Source: Pseudoalteromonas sp. TB64
GTDB lineage: Bacteria > Pseudomonadota > Gammaproteobacteria > Enterobacterales > Alteromonadaceae
Reading direction: 5' to 3'
DNA length: 55,889 nt
Assembly (NCBI RefSeq): GCF_000498095.1
Contig: NZ_AUTQ01000189.1
Location: forward strand, 2,001 to 57,889
A model generated the notes under the pieces. That model saw nothing but the letters and a program-made list of their open reading frames with translations. It made no database searches and was not told the DNA's origin. How positions within the stretch are numbered: position 1 is the stretch's first letter; each line of letters begins with the position of its first letter. The translations under genes and the position numbers were made by a program. This document shows positions 40,791-51,606 of this stretch, piece after piece.

Positions 40791-43133
40791 ATGGCTGATA
40801 ATAAAAAAACACCTACCAGTAAGTCTCCAACTAAACGTGCGAGTAAATCATCGAGTACGCCACAAAAGGGTGCTTCTAAAAAAGCTAAAAAAACAACTGC
40901 TGTTGTTGCTAAACGCTCGTTTTTTAGAAAAACATGGTCTGTGTTTTGGAAGTTTAGCTTAGCTGTAATTATAGCGATGGCGATGTACTTCATTTATTTA
41001 GACTCAAAAATAACTCGTCAATTTGAAGGCAATAAGTGGCAATTACCTGCACAAGTTTATGCGCGTTCTATGGAGTTTTACCCAGGACAGTTTTTATCAA
41101 GCCAAGAAGTAATATGGGAACTTGAGCGATTAAATTACACGTCGGTAAATAAGCTAAGCCGTACAGGGCAATTTGTAAAATCGGCTGATAGCATCAAAAT
41201 TTATCGTCGTGACTTTGAATTTTATGATGGGCTTGAGGAGTCTCATGTTATTGAACTTCGTTTTGCAGGACAAAAAGTAGCAACCATAAAAGATAAATTT
41301 GGTAGACGCTTAAATAACGCCAGATTAGAGCCAGTACAAATAGCGCGAATTGGTAACGACTCAAAACAAGATAGAGAGTTTTTGCCGCTTGATAAGTTTC
41401 CTGCAATGTTAAAAGATACGTTACTTGTTGTAGAAGATCGTAATTTTTATGAGCACCATGGGGTGTCAGTATTTTCTATTTTACGTGCACTTTATAGCAA
41501 TATACGTGCAGGGCGCACCGTTCAAGGTGGTAGTACACTTACACAACAATTAGCTAAAAATATTTATTTAACGCGCGAGCGATCACTTTTACGAAAAGTA
41601 AATGAGGCTTTTATAGCGCTTATTTTGGATTATCGTTATTCAAAAGATCAAATTTTAGAAGCTTACTTAAATGAAGTCTACCTAGGTCAGTCTTATAACC
41701 AAGGCGTACATGGTATGGGCTTAGCTTCTGATTTTTATTTTTCAAAGCCTATAGATGAGCTTGAATACGACCAAATAGCATTGCTGGTGGCTATGGTTAA
41801 AGGACCGTCTTACTACAATCCTCGTCGTTATAAAGAACGTACTATGGAGCGTCGTGACTTGGTACTTCGTTTAATGGTTGAAAATAAACTATTAAATACA
41901 AAAGAATATAGAGCATCGTTAAATAGACCTATTGATATTGCACCAATGAAAGCAAGTTTACAAAAATCTTACCCAGGTTATTTAGAATTAGTAAACCGTG
42001 AGCTAAATAAGTTGTTACCTGATCAGCAAACACTTGATGCAGGTGTAAGAGTATTTACTTATTTTGATTTGCAAAAACAAACGGCGATGGAAGAGTCGAT
42101 TGAAAAAAGCTTGCCGTATTTAGAAAATAGACCTAAAACCGAAAAGCTAGAAGCGGCAATGATCTCTGTTAATGTAGAAAAAGGCGGTGTATCGGCATTA
42201 GTCGCAGGGCGTGATGTTCGTTACTCTGGTTTTAATCGCGTTTTAGATACAAAACGTAATATAGGTTCTTTAGTTAAGCCTTCAGTATATTTAACTGCTT
42301 TACAACTTCCTCATTATAACTTAGCGACGTTACTAGATGACTCGCCATTACAAGTAACGAATGAAGAAGGAAAAGTATGGGAGCCAGAAAACTTTGATCA
42401 TCAGTATCGAGGTGCTATCCCGCTTTATAAAGCATTTAGCCGTAGCATAAACATTCCTGCAGTAAATTTAGGGCTTGATGTAGGTGTAGATCAAGTAGCA
42501 AATACATTAAAAGGTTTAGGTGCTAAAGGCGCGATAAATGAATATCCTTCGCTGCTTTTAGGTGCTCTAGAAATGTCGAGTTACGAAGTTGCACAGTTAT
42601 ATACCACTATCGCTGCTGACGGTGAATACAGAGAGCTTACAGCTATCTCAGCATTAACCGACTCAGTGGGTAAAGTTCTTTATAAACATACTGTAAAGTC
42701 AGAACCACGTTTTGATAAAGGTGCTGTTTACATGACTAAATATGCCATGAAACGTGTAACGAAAGACGGCACTGCTAAGCGTTTAAATTTACACTTTCCG
42801 TCAATTCAGCTCGCTGGAAAAACAGGTACTAGTAATGATTTACGTGATAGCTGGTTTGCAGGGTTTGATCAAAATACGGTAACTGTGGCTTGGTTAGGAC
42901 GAGATGACAACAAAAGTACGGGACTAACAGGGAGTGTAGGGGCGCTTGAAGCATATATTCGTTATTTAAAGCCACTTAACCCGCAATCTATAGCTGATAC
43001 TCGACCACCTTCTATTCGCTGGGCTTTTGTTAATGAAGAAACGGGTAAACAAGCTCCGCCTGGATGCGGTAAGGTAATTCAATTGCCACTTAGAGCAAGC
43101 GAGTTCGAGCCAAGACCACAGTGTATAAGGTAA
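40791..43133 (+). CDS. mrcB: Penicillin-binding protein 1B (bifunctional peptidoglycan synthase)
   Basis: The 780-residue class A enzyme polymerises and crosslinks peptidoglycan. The N-terminus is Lys/Ser-rich and cytoplasmic (about 1-40), with a membrane helix at about 50-70. A UB2H-like region precedes the GT51 glycosyltransferase, whose catalytic Glu is in LLVVEDRNFYEHHGV (about 213); GSTLTQQLAKN lies downstream. The transpeptidase has the active Ser of SxxK in GSLVKPSVYL (about 492), SRSINIPAVN and KTGTSND (about 677). It lacks the long C-terminal tail of E. coli PBP1b. The short unique N-tail replaces the usual leader. It ends in a terminator shared with a chemoreceptor gene. Confidence 0.94.
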   Translation: MADNKKTPTSKSPTKRASKSSSTPQKGASKKAKKTTAVVAKRSFFRKTWSVFWKFSLAVIIAMAMYFIYLDSKITRQFEGNKWQLPAQVYARSMEFYPGQFLSSQEVIWELERLNYTSVNKLSRTGQFVKSADSIKIYRRDFEFYDGLEESHVIELRFAGQKVATIKDKFGRRLNNARLEPVQIARIGNDSKQDREFLPLDKFPAMLKDTLLVVEDRNFYEHHGVSVFSILRALYSNIRAGRTVQGGSTLTQQLAKNIYLTRERSLLRKVNEAFIALILDYRYSKDQILEAYLNEVYLGQSYNQGVHGMGLASDFYFSKPIDELEYDQIALLVAMVKGPSYYNPRRYKERTMERRDLVLRLMVENKLLNTKEYRASLNRPIDIAPMKASLQKSYPGYLELVNRELNKLLPDQQTLDAGVRVFTYFDLQKQTAMEESIEKSLPYLENRPKTEKLEAAMISVNVEKGGVSALVAGRDVRYSGFNRVLDTKRNIGSLVKPSVYLTALQLPHYNLATLLDDSPLQVTNEEGKVWEPENFDHQYRGAIPLYKAFSRSINIPAVNLGLDVGVDQVANTLKGLGAKGAINEYPSLLLGALEMSSYEVAQLYTTIAADGEYRELTAISALTDSVGKVLYKHTVKSEPRFDKGAVYMTKYAMKRVTKDGTAKRLNLHFPSIQLAGKTGTSNDLRDSWFAGFDQNTVTVAWLGRDDNKSTGLTGSVGALEAYIRYLKPLNPQSIADTRPPSIRWAFVNEETGKQAPPGCGKVIQLPLRASEFEPRPQCIR

Positions 43134-43140
43134 TAACTAA

Positions 43141-43182
43141 GTTAAACAAGAAAGCTGCTTTTTAGCGGCTTTCTTGTTTAAC
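43141..43182. terminator. Long bidirectional terminator between mrcB and a chemoreceptor gene
   Basis: A 19-bp stem (GTTAAACAAGAAAGC with GCTTTCTTGTTTAAC and one G-T pair) with a T-rich loop. The two genes converge on it, so it may stop transcription from both sides. Confidence 0.8.
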
Positions 43183-43193
43183 TGTTGCTAGTT

Positions 43194-45035
43194 TTACGAC
43201 TTAAAAAAGCTCATTGATCTTGTCAAATCACTCGATAAGCGAGAAAGTTGCTGCGCATCTTGTAACGTTGATTGAGCAGAGACGAGTGTATGATCTGCTA
43301 ATGCACTTACTTCCTTCGAATTACTTAGTGCATGTGTTGTTGCATTAGACTGTTGCTTAACACGTTCCGCAATTACTTCACCTTGATGTTTTATATCACC
43401 CATACTAAGTTCAGCGCTTTGTAATACGGTATTTGTTTCTGTTGCGGCTTTTACAGATTGCTCCATTTTGCTAACGCTAGAACGCATTTTTTGTTGCGTA
43501 TCGTCAGACGCTTGCTGTAAAGAGCTAATAATTTGGTGAATTTCTTGAGTTTGAATTTGAGTACGCTGAGCAAGCGTTCTTACTTCATCAGCAACAACGG
43601 CAAAACCTCTACCATGCTCACCGGCTCTAGCTGCTTCAATGGCTGCATTAAGTGCGAGTAAATTTGTTTGATCGGCAATTTCGCTAATACCTTTACTTAC
43701 TTTGCTGATTTCTTGGCTATCTTGGGCTAGTTTATCAAGAGCTTGTTGGCTTTCAGCAAATTCAATTTGTAGATCTTGCATATACTTAGCAAGCTCCATC
43801 GTATTGTCTGATCCTTGTTTAACATGTATAGCAGCATCTTGAGCCGTTATGGTCGCTTGATGAGCCGATTCTTCCACTGCGTGTGCACTTTGTGCCATAT
43901 CACTTAATGAATTATGGATAGCATTTACAAGCGCTTGTTGTTTAGTAACATCATCACTCGTTTGACTGCTTGCGTGTGATAGTGACTTAGTTGCATCACA
44001 AAGCTCTACTGTACTTGCCTTTACATCAGATAGCAGATCAGAAAAAGCGTTAAGCAAAGCGTTATATTGCAATGCAATAATGCTCATTTCATCATTACCA
44101 CTTGAGTGAAGCGTTGCTTTTAAATCACCGTTGGCAGCTTTATTAGCCGCTTCTGAAAACCGAATAATTGTATCAACTACGGCAAAGTAAAAACCGACCA
44201 TTAAGTAAAAAGCAAAGGTTAAACTAAGTACTGAGGCTATTAAGACAATGTTACGAGTCCATTGTTGAGTTTGTAATTTGTTTTTTACTAAGGTTTCTAA
44301 AGTTGGAATACTTTTATTAATTAGAAGGCTTATATTATTATTTACGTTTTCAGTTAGTTGTGTAAATTCATTTTTATTTAATTCTATGTTGTCGGGTTCA
44401 AGTAGTTTTTTATCTATAGCATTTTTAAAGGTATATACCGCATTTTGTAATTGCTTTAAAAGAGGGTTAAGTTCTTTATGAACGGATTTTTCTGCTGTTA
44501 TTGCTACATTTAAAGTGTTACTTAATTGCTCTTCATATAATGGTAGTGATTTACTTAAATTTGAGAGTGCGATAAATGTATCCGGTGTAAATCGGTTATT
44601 GGTAATTACCGTGTTTGCACTTTCAGTCGTTAAATTTATTTGCATCATTAATGCTGGAATTGGTGTGACGAGCGCGCGGTTAACATAAGCGCTGGCAAGT
44701 TGACTATCGAGTGCTAAGTTTGATTGAATAGAAATAAGCTCGAGTATATCGTCTGCCTGATTATCTTTTATTGTGAATCCTAATGTACGAGCTACTTTAA
44801 TGTTTTGACCGTTTATTCCCTGCATTTGATTGTTAAATATAGCTTTGTAACCTTTTAAGCCTTGTTGCTGCATTTTTGAAACGTTAATGCTGTCACCTAG
44901 TAGTGACACTAAAAAAAATAAACTCAGAGCAAGAGGGAGTAGCAATATGCCAAACATGAGGCTTATTTTTGTTTTGTATTTTAAGTTTGCCATTAGCTTA
45001 ATTGCAGGGGCAGTAAAATCTCTTAATCCTGACAT
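43194..45035 (-). CDS. Methyl-accepting chemotaxis protein
   Basis: The 613-residue receptor has a membrane helix at about 24-46, a long helical periplasmic domain (about 50-255, Nit/4-helix-bundle-like, unknown ligand), a second helix at about 260-285 and a HAMP region. The signalling hairpin carries the highly conserved tip [32 protein letters not shown]. No CheB/CheR-binding pentapeptide is visible at the end (SFFKS). No chemotaxis kinase genes are nearby, so it is a stand-alone receptor. Confidence 0.94.
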   Translation of the reverse strand: MSGLRDFTAPAIKLMANLKYKTKISLMFGILLLPLALSLFFLVSLLGDSINVSKMQQQGLKGYKAIFNNQMQGINGQNIKVARTLGFTIKDNQADDILELISIQSNLALDSQLASAYVNRALVTPIPALMMQINLTTESANTVITNNRFTPDTFIALSNLSKSLPLYEEQLSNTLNVAITAEKSVHKELNPLLKQLQNAVYTFKNAIDKKLLEPDNIELNKNEFTQLTENVNNNISLLINKSIPTLETLVKNKLQTQQWTRNIVLIASVLSLTFAFYLMVGFYFAVVDTIIRFSEAANKAANGDLKATLHSSGNDEMSIIALQYNALLNAFSDLLSDVKASTVELCDATKSLSHASSQTSDDVTKQQALVNAIHNSLSDMAQSAHAVEESAHQATITAQDAAIHVKQGSDNTMELAKYMQDLQIEFAESQQALDKLAQDSQEISKVSKGISEIADQTNLLALNAAIEAARAGEHGRGFAVVADEVRTLAQRTQIQTQEIHQIISSLQQASDDTQQKMRSSVSKMEQSVKAATETNTVLQSAELSMGDIKHQGEVIAERVKQQSNATTHALSNSKEVSALADHTLVSAQSTLQDAQQLSRLSSDLTRSMSFFKS

Positions 45036-45116
45036 AAGACTCTCTTTATTTTTATAATTGTAATAATAAATAGACCTGATTTTACTTAATTATTATTCAT
45101 TTATATTACTTTACAA

Positions 45117-45145
45117 ATAAAAAAAGCCCAGAAGGGCTTTTTTCA
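45117..45145 (-). terminator. Rho-independent terminator after hemL
   Basis: Read on the minus strand: AAAAAAGCCC, loop TTCT, GGGCTTTTTTT. It lies about 60 bases after the hemL stop. Confidence 0.85.
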
Positions 45146-45205
45146 ATCTTTAGTCTTAATTATGTTTATTAAAACAAGAATTTAATAAACGTAAAGTTAG
45201 ATTTT

Positions 45206-46486
45206 TTATAGTTTAGCGAAAGAACGCTCAGCTGCTGCAATTGTATCGTTAACTTCTTGCTCAGTGTGTGCAGCACATACAAAACCTGCTTCAAATGCCG
45301 ATGGTGCAAGGTAAACACCTTCTTCAAGCATAAGGTGGAAAAAGCGTTTGAAGCGCTCTAGGTCGCATTCAGTTGCTTGCTTGTACGTTGTTACTTTTTC
45401 AGCATCAGTGAAAAAGAATCCATACATACCGCCAGCATAATTAGTCGTTAATGCAATACCTGCTTTTTTAGCACCTGCTTCAAAGCCTTCACAAATAGCC
45501 TTCGAAATTGCCTCTAATTTATTGTGCAAGCCAGGCTCGCTTAATAGTTCAAGTGATTTTAAACCAGCAGCCATTGCAATAGGGTTACCAGAAAGTGTAC
45601 CAGCTTGGTAAACTGGTCCTACAGGAGCAATGTAATCCATTATTTCGGTTTTACCACCAAATGCGCCAACAGGCATGCCGCCGCCAATTACTTTACCTAA
45701 ACACGTAAGGTCTGGTTTAATATTGTAATAAGCTTGTGCGCCGCCAAGTGCAACACGAAAACCCGTCATTACTTCATCAAAAATAAGTACTGACTTATAT
45801 TCATCACATACATCACGCAAACCTTCTAAAAAGCCTGCTACCGGAGGAATGCAGTTCATATTTCCTGCGACCGGCTCTACAATAATACAGGCAATTTCGT
45901 CTGCATATTTTGCAAAAATAGCTTTTACTTCATCTAGGTTATTAAACGATACCGTAAGTGTATGTTTAGCAAAGTCCTCAGGAATACCTGGAGAATTAGG
46001 TACGCCCATAGTTAGTGCACCAGAGCCGGCTTTAACTAATAAAGAGTCGGCATGACCATGGTAACAACCTTCAAACTTTAATATTTTATCGCGACCAGTA
46101 AAGCCACGTGCTAAGCGAATTGCACTCATCGTTGCTTCAGTGCCTGAGCTTACCATGCGCACTTTTTCGATTGATGGTACGAGTTCTTTTACTTTTTCAG
46201 CCATTAAAATTTCAGCTTCGGTTGGCGCACCGTAGCTAAGGCCATTTTCTACTGCGTCATGCACTGCTTTTTTAATTGCAGGGTGGTTGTGACCCATAAT
46301 CATAGGGCCCCAAGAGCCAACATAATCAATATAACGATTACCATCGGCATCAAATGTAAACGCGCCTTCTGCTTTGGTTATAAAAAGTGGTGTGCCACCT
46401 ACGCCGTTAAATGCACGTACTGGCGAATTTACACCACCTGGAATAGACGCTTGAGCGCGTTCAAATAAGTCTTGGCTAATTGTCAT
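45206..46486 (-). CDS. hemL: Glutamate-1-semialdehyde 2,1-aminomutase
   Basis: HemL converts glutamate-1-semialdehyde to 5-aminolaevulinate, the precursor of haem. The 426 residues match the family from start to end. The PLP-binding lysine is in [17 protein letters not shown] near residue 265. Other signatures are [36 protein letters not shown] and [15 protein letters not shown]. The gene begins 34 bases after the pyrB stop on the same strand, and hemJ lies further upstream. Confidence 0.96.
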   Translation of the reverse strand: MTISQDLFERAQASIPGGVNSPVRAFNGVGGTPLFITKAEGAFTFDADGNRYIDYVGSWGPMIMGHNHPAIKKAVHDAVENGLSYGAPTEAEILMAEKVKELVPSIEKVRMVSSGTEATMSAIRLARGFTGRDKILKFEGCYHGHADSLLVKAGSGALTMGVPNSPGIPEDFAKHTLTVSFNNLDEVKAIFAKYADEIACIIVEPVAGNMNCIPPVAGFLEGLRDVCDEYKSVLIFDEVMTGFRVALGGAQAYYNIKPDLTCLGKVIGGGMPVGAFGGKTEIMDYIAPVGPVYQAGTLSGNPIAMAAGLKSLELLSEPGLHNKLEAISKAICEGFEAGAKKAGIALTTNYAGGMYGFFFTDAEKVTTYKQATECDLERFKRFFHLMLEEGVYLAPSAFEAGFVCAAHTEQEVNDTIAAAERSFAKL

Positions 46487-46520
46487 GAAAAATCCTATTG
46501 TTTGTCACAAAAAAATGGGG

Positions 46521-47537
46521 TTAGCTATCGCGTTTACGGCTAAACCAAGGCACGTCTACTTCATACTTCTCGACTTTATTTTCTACACCGAGAGTTAAAG
46601 CAAACAGAGCCATTCGAATTAATACGCCATTTTGTACTTGGCGAAATATAGCTAAATTGTCATTCGCGTTTAAGTCATTATCAAGCTCATTGGCTTCAAT
46701 ACGACTGTCGCGTGGAAGCGGGTGCATAAGAATAGAGTTAGTTTTACAATGTTCGCTGTAAATAGACTGGCTTATTCTAAAACCACCACGGTATTTATTC
46801 GCTTCTTCTTGAGAAGGGAAGCGTTCTTCTTGTATGCGGGTTTGGTAAACGATATCGGCCGCTAAATTGCCTTCCATTTTGTTTACTAGTTCAATTTTAT
46901 GACCCGCATTATCGACGGCATCTAAAATGTAATCGGGCATTTGTAAGCCATCGGGTGCAACCATCGAAAATTTTACATTTTTATAATGGCATAACAGTTT
47001 TGAAAGTGAATGTACCGTACGTCCGTATTTTAAATCGCCAACAAGGGCAATATGCATACCGTCGATATTTTGATCAAAACGACTTAACTCACGCTCAATT
47101 GTAAGCAAATCAAGCAAAGCTTGAGTTGGATGTTCATTTGGACCGTCACCCCCATTAATAACCGGTACTGTGCACCCTGTAGCAAATTCACTTACTGAAC
47201 CTGAGTCAGGGTGGCGCATAGCTACCGCGTCAGCGTAGGCTGAAATAACACGTGCTGTATCGTATAACGATTCACCTTTAGCCAGTGCCGAACTTTGCAT
47301 GCCTGTTGTTTCACGAACTAAACCACCAAGTAAATTAAAGGCTGTACCAAAACTTACTCGTGTACGAGTACTTGGTTCAAAAAATAAGTTTGCTAAAATT
47401 GCGCCTTCAAGTACGTTGGTACGCTTTTGTTTTTTTGCATAAGGCTCCATTTTTTTAGCGACTGCAAAAATACGTTCAATACAATCTCGGTCAAGTTGAC
47501 CTACTGATAGTATATTTTCACCTTGGAAACTTAACAT
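46521..47537 (-). CDS. pyrB: Aspartate carbamoyltransferase catalytic chain, long form
   Basis: The 338-residue enzyme makes carbamoyl-aspartate in pyrimidine synthesis. FFEPSTRTRVSFG (Ser56) is the carbamoyl-phosphate site, GDGPNEHPTQALLDL and HPLPRD are further active-site motifs. The E. coli chain has 311 residues and is partnered by PyrI; here there is an extra C-terminal stretch (NKVEKYEVDVPWFSRKRDS) and no pyrI gene beside it. Similar long chains occur in other marine gammaproteobacteria. Regulation by CTP through PyrI therefore seems unlikely for this one. Confidence 0.93.
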   Translation of the reverse strand: MLSFQGENILSVGQLDRDCIERIFAVAKKMEPYAKKQKRTNVLEGAILANLFFEPSTRTRVSFGTAFNLLGGLVRETTGMQSSALAKGESLYDTARVISAYADAVAMRHPDSGSVSEFATGCTVPVINGGDGPNEHPTQALLDLLTIERELSRFDQNIDGMHIALVGDLKYGRTVHSLSKLLCHYKNVKFSMVAPDGLQMPDYILDAVDNAGHKIELVNKMEGNLAADIVYQTRIQEERFPSQEEANKYRGGFRISQSIYSEHCKTNSILMHPLPRDSRIEANELDNDLNANDNLAIFRQVQNGVLIRMALFALTLGVENKVEKYEVDVPWFSRKRDS

Positions 47538-47635
47538 GGGATTATTCCTATTTATTCAAAAGGGCGCGATAACCCATAAAATGGGGCACGCAATCGCGCG
47601 TATTATAGCAAATATAAGGTATTCATTGGGCTGAT

Positions 47636-48070
47636 TTACAAGCTTGGTTTTATCACTGCTAATGCAACAATAATAAGTAATGCAATAACGGGAAGCTCAT
47701 TAAAAATACGGTAAAAGCGATCTGTTTTAGTGTTTCTGTCGTGTTTAAAATCAGCGAGTAATTTAAAACAGTAGCCGTGGTATAGGTATAAAATAATAAC
47801 GAGTACGAGTTTATAATGTAGCCACATGCTGTATCTAAACCAATCACGACCATATTCAACAATTGTTAATACACCAAAAACGGCTGTTAAAACGGCAAAT
47901 GGAGTGACAAAGTAAAGTAGCCTGCGCTCCATTACTTTAAGCATAGAGTTGCAAGATCTCTCTTCACTCATTGCGTGATATACAAATAATCGTGGTAGGT
48001 AAAAAATGCCAGCAAACCAAGCAATCATAAAAAATATATGCAGAGTTTTATAAATTAATAATGCGCTCAT
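47636..48070 (-). CDS. hemJ: Protoporphyrinogen oxidase HemJ
   Basis: The 144-residue protein has four membrane helices and the HemJ pattern: KTLHIFFMIAWFAGIFYLPRLFVYHAM near the N-terminus with the conserved histidines, LHYKLVLVIILYLYHG, and FRIFNELPVIALLIIVALAVIKP. It oxidises protoporphyrinogen IX late in haem synthesis. It lies 99 bases ahead of pyrB and 1.1 kb from hemL on the same strand. The older label CopD-like is less specific. Confidence 0.87.
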   Translation of the reverse strand: MSALLIYKTLHIFFMIAWFAGIFYLPRLFVYHAMSEERSCNSMLKVMERRLLYFVTPFAVLTAVFGVLTIVEYGRDWFRYSMWLHYKLVLVIILYLYHGYCFKLLADFKHDRNTKTDRFYRIFNELPVIALLIIVALAVIKPSL

Positions 48071-48087
48071 AATGTTCTCGCCATTGT

Positions 48088-49770
48088 TTAAAGTAAGCTA
48101 TTACGTATAGTCAAAATATTGTTTATTTGATCCCAGCGTAACAGCCCCATAATTTGTTGATCATCTAAAAGGTTATACACATACAATGCACCACTGCGTT
48201 TATCTTTTAAAATATCAAATGCATCAGCTAACGTAGCTTGGCTGCTTATTCCTTGCAAGTTTATGTAGTTTAAATTAATTGCTTGATCAGACATTAAACT
48301 TAAATCATATTCGGCAAGCCTATAACCATTCTCTTCGTCAAATACAATAAGTGGAGTTTGGCTATCCATAGCATCAAGCGTGTTTTTTATTTGTTCTTTA
48401 TCGTCTGAGTAAAGAAGTTTAAAGTCCTCATCCATATCATCCATTATCCCCACTTTTTGCAGTGCTTCTGTAGCAGGGGATACATGATAGGGTAAGTCTT
48501 GAAAATCAAGTTGCTGCAAAAATATAGAGCGGTTACCAAAAACTTGTAATGCAGTTACATAAGCAGTTGTTATAACAATCATTGCTGGCACTATTATTTC
48601 TGGAGAAGAGGTTAATTCCATAACCGTAGTTAATGCAGCAAGTGGCGCATGTAAGGTAGCAGCCATTAATCCTGCCATACCTAAAACAGCGTAAGTTCCT
48701 GCTATATCTGTACCTGGGCTAATATATTGTGCGAAAAACGCCATAAGGGTGCCAACTAATACACCTAGCCCGATAACAGGACCAATTAAGCCACCAGGAA
48801 TACCTAAACCAATCGCAAACAACGTGGCGAGTAATTTAGCAATTAAAATAGTCGTTAGTAGCTTTACGTTATCAGGTGATTCAACTGCAATGGTAATTGC
48901 ACTCATACCAGAGCCCATAGCTTGTGGAACTGCATAAGCGATTACACTGGCAATGCAGCCTGCAATTAATAAACGAGGGAACATGCTTAAAGGTTTAAAT
49001 GTTTTAATAATAAGCATTAAGTTTTGGTTAAAACTGTAAGCAATTGCACCTAATGCCATGCCACATAATATTAAGTATGGATAATGCCAACCACTTAGCG
49101 GAGCAATAGTAATGAGTGCTAGCTCAGAGCCTTCACCAAAAACAAATTGTGTGGCAAGTGCACCAGTAACGGCAGCAAGCATAATAGGTACAAATATATG
49201 TACTTTATATTCCCTAAGTACCACTTCCATTACAAAAATAACGGCTGCAAGAGGGGTGTTAAATGAAGCAGCTATTCCTGCTGCAACACCGCAACCACTT
49301 AAGGTACGCATGGCGTTATAAGGTAAGTGAAGTTTATTCGCTAAGAGGCTTGCGCCCGTTGCACCTAAGTGAACAGAAGGTCCTTCTCTACCAACCGAAA
49401 AGCCACTAATGAGTGCCAATGCTCCACCAACAAACTGATTTACAGTGTTATAAAGAGGCATTTGTCCGTAATGGCGTTTAATTCGGTGAATAACAAAAGG
49501 GATACCTAAGCGGTAATGCTTAAAGCCTGTAAAGGCGGCAAAAGAAGCTATTAAAAATGCAGCAATGAGCGGCATTAATACACGTTCGAGTGTTGGCAGT
49601 GTAGTAAAGTCGTCAGGGGTTTCTAAAAATAAGCTTTGAAAAAATAAAATAGTTAAACGAAATAAAATAATAAAAAATGCAGCAATCAATCCGGCACTTA
49701 CGCCTAATAGGCATAACTGTACAGATGTTTTAGGTTTTGCCAGTCGACGCCTGAGTTGCTCAAGCCACAT
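48088..49770 (-). CDS. CLC-family chloride channel/transporter with CBS pair
   Basis: The 560-residue membrane protein has the CLC marks: GREGPSVHLGATGA with the gating Glu near 128, GIPGGLIGPVIGLG, GMAGLMAATLHAPL, and a C-terminal region with two CBS-like halves (about 435-560) that probably bind nucleotides. The related E. coli ClcA is a Cl-/H+ exchanger; the internal proton-gate Glu cannot be placed with certainty here. It lies 18 bases after hemJ on the minus strand. The degenerate transposon region lies upstream of it. Confidence 0.9.
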   Translation of the reverse strand: MWLEQLRRRLAKPKTSVQLCLLGVSAGLIAAFFIILFRLTILFFQSLFLETPDDFTTLPTLERVLMPLIAAFLIASFAAFTGFKHYRLGIPFVIHRIKRHYGQMPLYNTVNQFVGGALALISGFSVGREGPSVHLGATGASLLANKLHLPYNAMRTLSGCGVAAGIAASFNTPLAAVIFVMEVVLREYKVHIFVPIMLAAVTGALATQFVFGEGSELALITIAPLSGWHYPYLILCGMALGAIAYSFNQNLMLIIKTFKPLSMFPRLLIAGCIASVIAYAVPQAMGSGMSAITIAVESPDNVKLLTTILIAKLLATLFAIGLGIPGGLIGPVIGLGVLVGTLMAFFAQYISPGTDIAGTYAVLGMAGLMAATLHAPLAALTTVMELTSSPEIIVPAMIVITTAYVTALQVFGNRSIFLQQLDFQDLPYHVSPATEALQKVGIMDDMDEDFKLLYSDDKEQIKNTLDAMDSQTPLIVFDEENGYRLAEYDLSLMSDQAINLNYINLQGISSQATLADAFDILKDKRSGALYVYNLLDDQQIMGLLRWDQINNILTIRNSLL

Positions 49771-50667
49771 GCGTTATTTCCTCGCCGTATTTTTCAGCGA
49801 GCAGTTTATCAAAAGCGAATCATTAAGTCCTTGCGATTTTGCAAAATTAGTAACTTATATTAACAATTTATATTTATGAATTACTCTGATAGGTTAGAGT
49901 CTGAATTTATACCGTATAAAGTGAACGTTAGAACAGAGTCAAAAAAACCATTTTGACTTAAGGAATGGCTTTCTACTTCTTTTAAATGAGTGTTTCTATT
50001 TCATATATTTTAAATTACTATAATCCAAAAAATATCCTCCCCCGATAATCATCACTCTAGCCAGCCCTTTTGATTTTGCTGTGTTGACTTTGCGCTCCGC
50101 ATTCGCACTTCCTAAAAATATTTACTACAAAGCACCTAGATAAAGCGATGTTTTCAACAGTACCATCTAAAGCTATTTTGAGTTATTCTCTTTGTAAAGA
50201 ATATATAAAACATAATTTTAACTATTTTAAATACACTAATGCTGCCGTATATGATGCCCTAACATTTTGTGTTTAGGTGACAGAGAAAAGAATTGAATCG
50301 TTATTATTTGCACAAATAGCGCTTAAATATGGCAGGGACTAAAATTCTACCGCCTTACAATTTTAATTATCGGAAGAGAATCAAGACCCTACAAACACGC
50401 TTGCGCGTTTCTGTTTTCAGTAGATGAGTGAGCCAAGCCTACAAAAGAAGCATGAAGCACATCATATAATTTCTGGTAAAGGGTGATATAACTAATAAGC
50501 CATATTACGAGCAAGGTTAAACCTTCACATGGCTGGCATTGGAATTAGCGATCCACTCGATAGTATTTTACTTATTAATTTTGTTAAGAACAAAGCTCAT
50601 GATTGGGTTATAAAAAATGTGCCACCTCACAGAGAAATATATAGATATAATGGACTTCCTAGCTTGG
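49771..50667. other. Degenerate stretch without an assignable gene
   Basis: About 900 bases with no long credible frame. It includes a 42-residue frame at 50148-50276 and a 60-residue frame from 50529 that overlaps the IS3 remnant; neither matches a known family. It lies beside insertion-sequence remnants and probably consists of decayed sequence plus the promoter region of the CLC gene. Nothing firm can be assigned. Confidence 0.5.
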
Positions 50668-50990
50668 CTAGGCAGTTCTTAACTCAGAATAATACGCTTC
50701 TTCAAACTTAGCAGGTGAAACACCGCCTGTATGTGAAGGGCGCTTTTTTGGATTGTAAAATACTTCTATAAAATTGAATGTCTCAGCTTTCGCATCTTCG
50801 TGTGTTGAGTATATTTACGCTTAATGATTCGTTTTTTAGTCGTAGCAAAAAAGCTTTCAGCAATCGCATTATCATAATAGTTCCTAGCTCGACTCATCTA
50901 TGGCACAAGTTTATGTTCTTTCATAAATGCGAGATAGTCAGTGCTACCGTATTGGCTACCTTGGTCACTATGCATCATTCCCTTTGCTCA
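50668..50990 (-). pseudogene. IS3-family transposase (OrfB) C-terminal remnant
   Basis: Read on the minus strand the fragment gives MMHSDQGSQYGSTDYLAF, then ARNYYDNAIAESFFATTKKR (the DDE-region Asn-Ala-x-Glu motif), and after a frame change FNFIEVFYNPKKRPSHTGG and SPAKFEEAYYSEL. These match the end of an IS150/IS3-like OrfB. At least one in-frame stop (after the sequence KEHKLVP) and one frameshift are present, and the N-terminal half is missing. It is a dead remnant. Confidence 0.85.
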
Positions 50991-51044
50991 TAAAACACCT
51001 ATTATTAGAAGTCACAATGTAACTTATTTGGTGTCTAGCAAACT

Positions 51045-51498
51045 ATGGAAAGTCTAGGAGACTTGATCCAGAGCTCAGGAAACAGCTTTATCGTAACCCT
51101 AGTTGAACGACACTCTAGATGTGTAATGTTAGCGAAAGTACCTAGTAATAAAAAACAAGTAATTGAAGCGTTGATAAAACAAGCTGGAGAGTTGCCAGCA
51201 GAGCTTTATAAATTATTAACTTGCGACAGAGGGGGTGAGTTTACTAATCATAAAGATTTCACACTAACTACAGGCATTAAGCCTATTACTGTGATCCACA
51301 ATCACCTTGACAACGAGGTTCTAATGAAAATAAAAATAGGCTATTCAGACAATATTTCCCAAAAGGAACTAACTTAAATGAGCATTCTCAGATAAGATTA
51401 AACCAAGTTGCCAAACAGCTTAATGAGAGGCGCTGAAAAAAATAGACGGCAAAACACCTGCGGAACTATTTAATCAGTGTGTTGCATCGAATGGTTGA
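51045..51498 (+). pseudogene. IS30-family transposase C-terminal remnant
   Basis: The first frame (51045-51377) has GDLIQSSGNSFIVTLVERHSR, a DDE-like segment of IS30 transposases, and a changed CDRGGEFTNHKDF. Then the frame shifts: CDPQSP (stop) QRGSNENKNRLFRQYFPKGTN lies in another frame. It continues as LNQVAKQLNERR (stop) and KKIDGKTPAELFNQCVA. The N-terminal DNA-binding part is absent. At least one frameshift and two in-frame stops. It abuts the IS3 remnant, so one element may have inserted next to or into the other. Confidence 0.85.
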
Positions 51499-51606
51499 AC
51501 TCTCAGCTCTAAGCCGACTGTTATATTTAGTGTAAATAAATTATTTTAAAGTTCTTCACAGCGTTTTAAGTAAATACATTTTTACTATTTGGCTTTCTTG
51601 ATTTAC

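Noticed and set aside
50148-50276. 42-residue frame in the degenerate stretch
   Set aside because: No recognisable motif and no ribosome site; near decayed transposases, so chance or remnant.
50529-50711. 60-residue frame overlapping the IS3 remnant
   Set aside because: It runs antisense into the IS3 transposase remnant and has no independent support.
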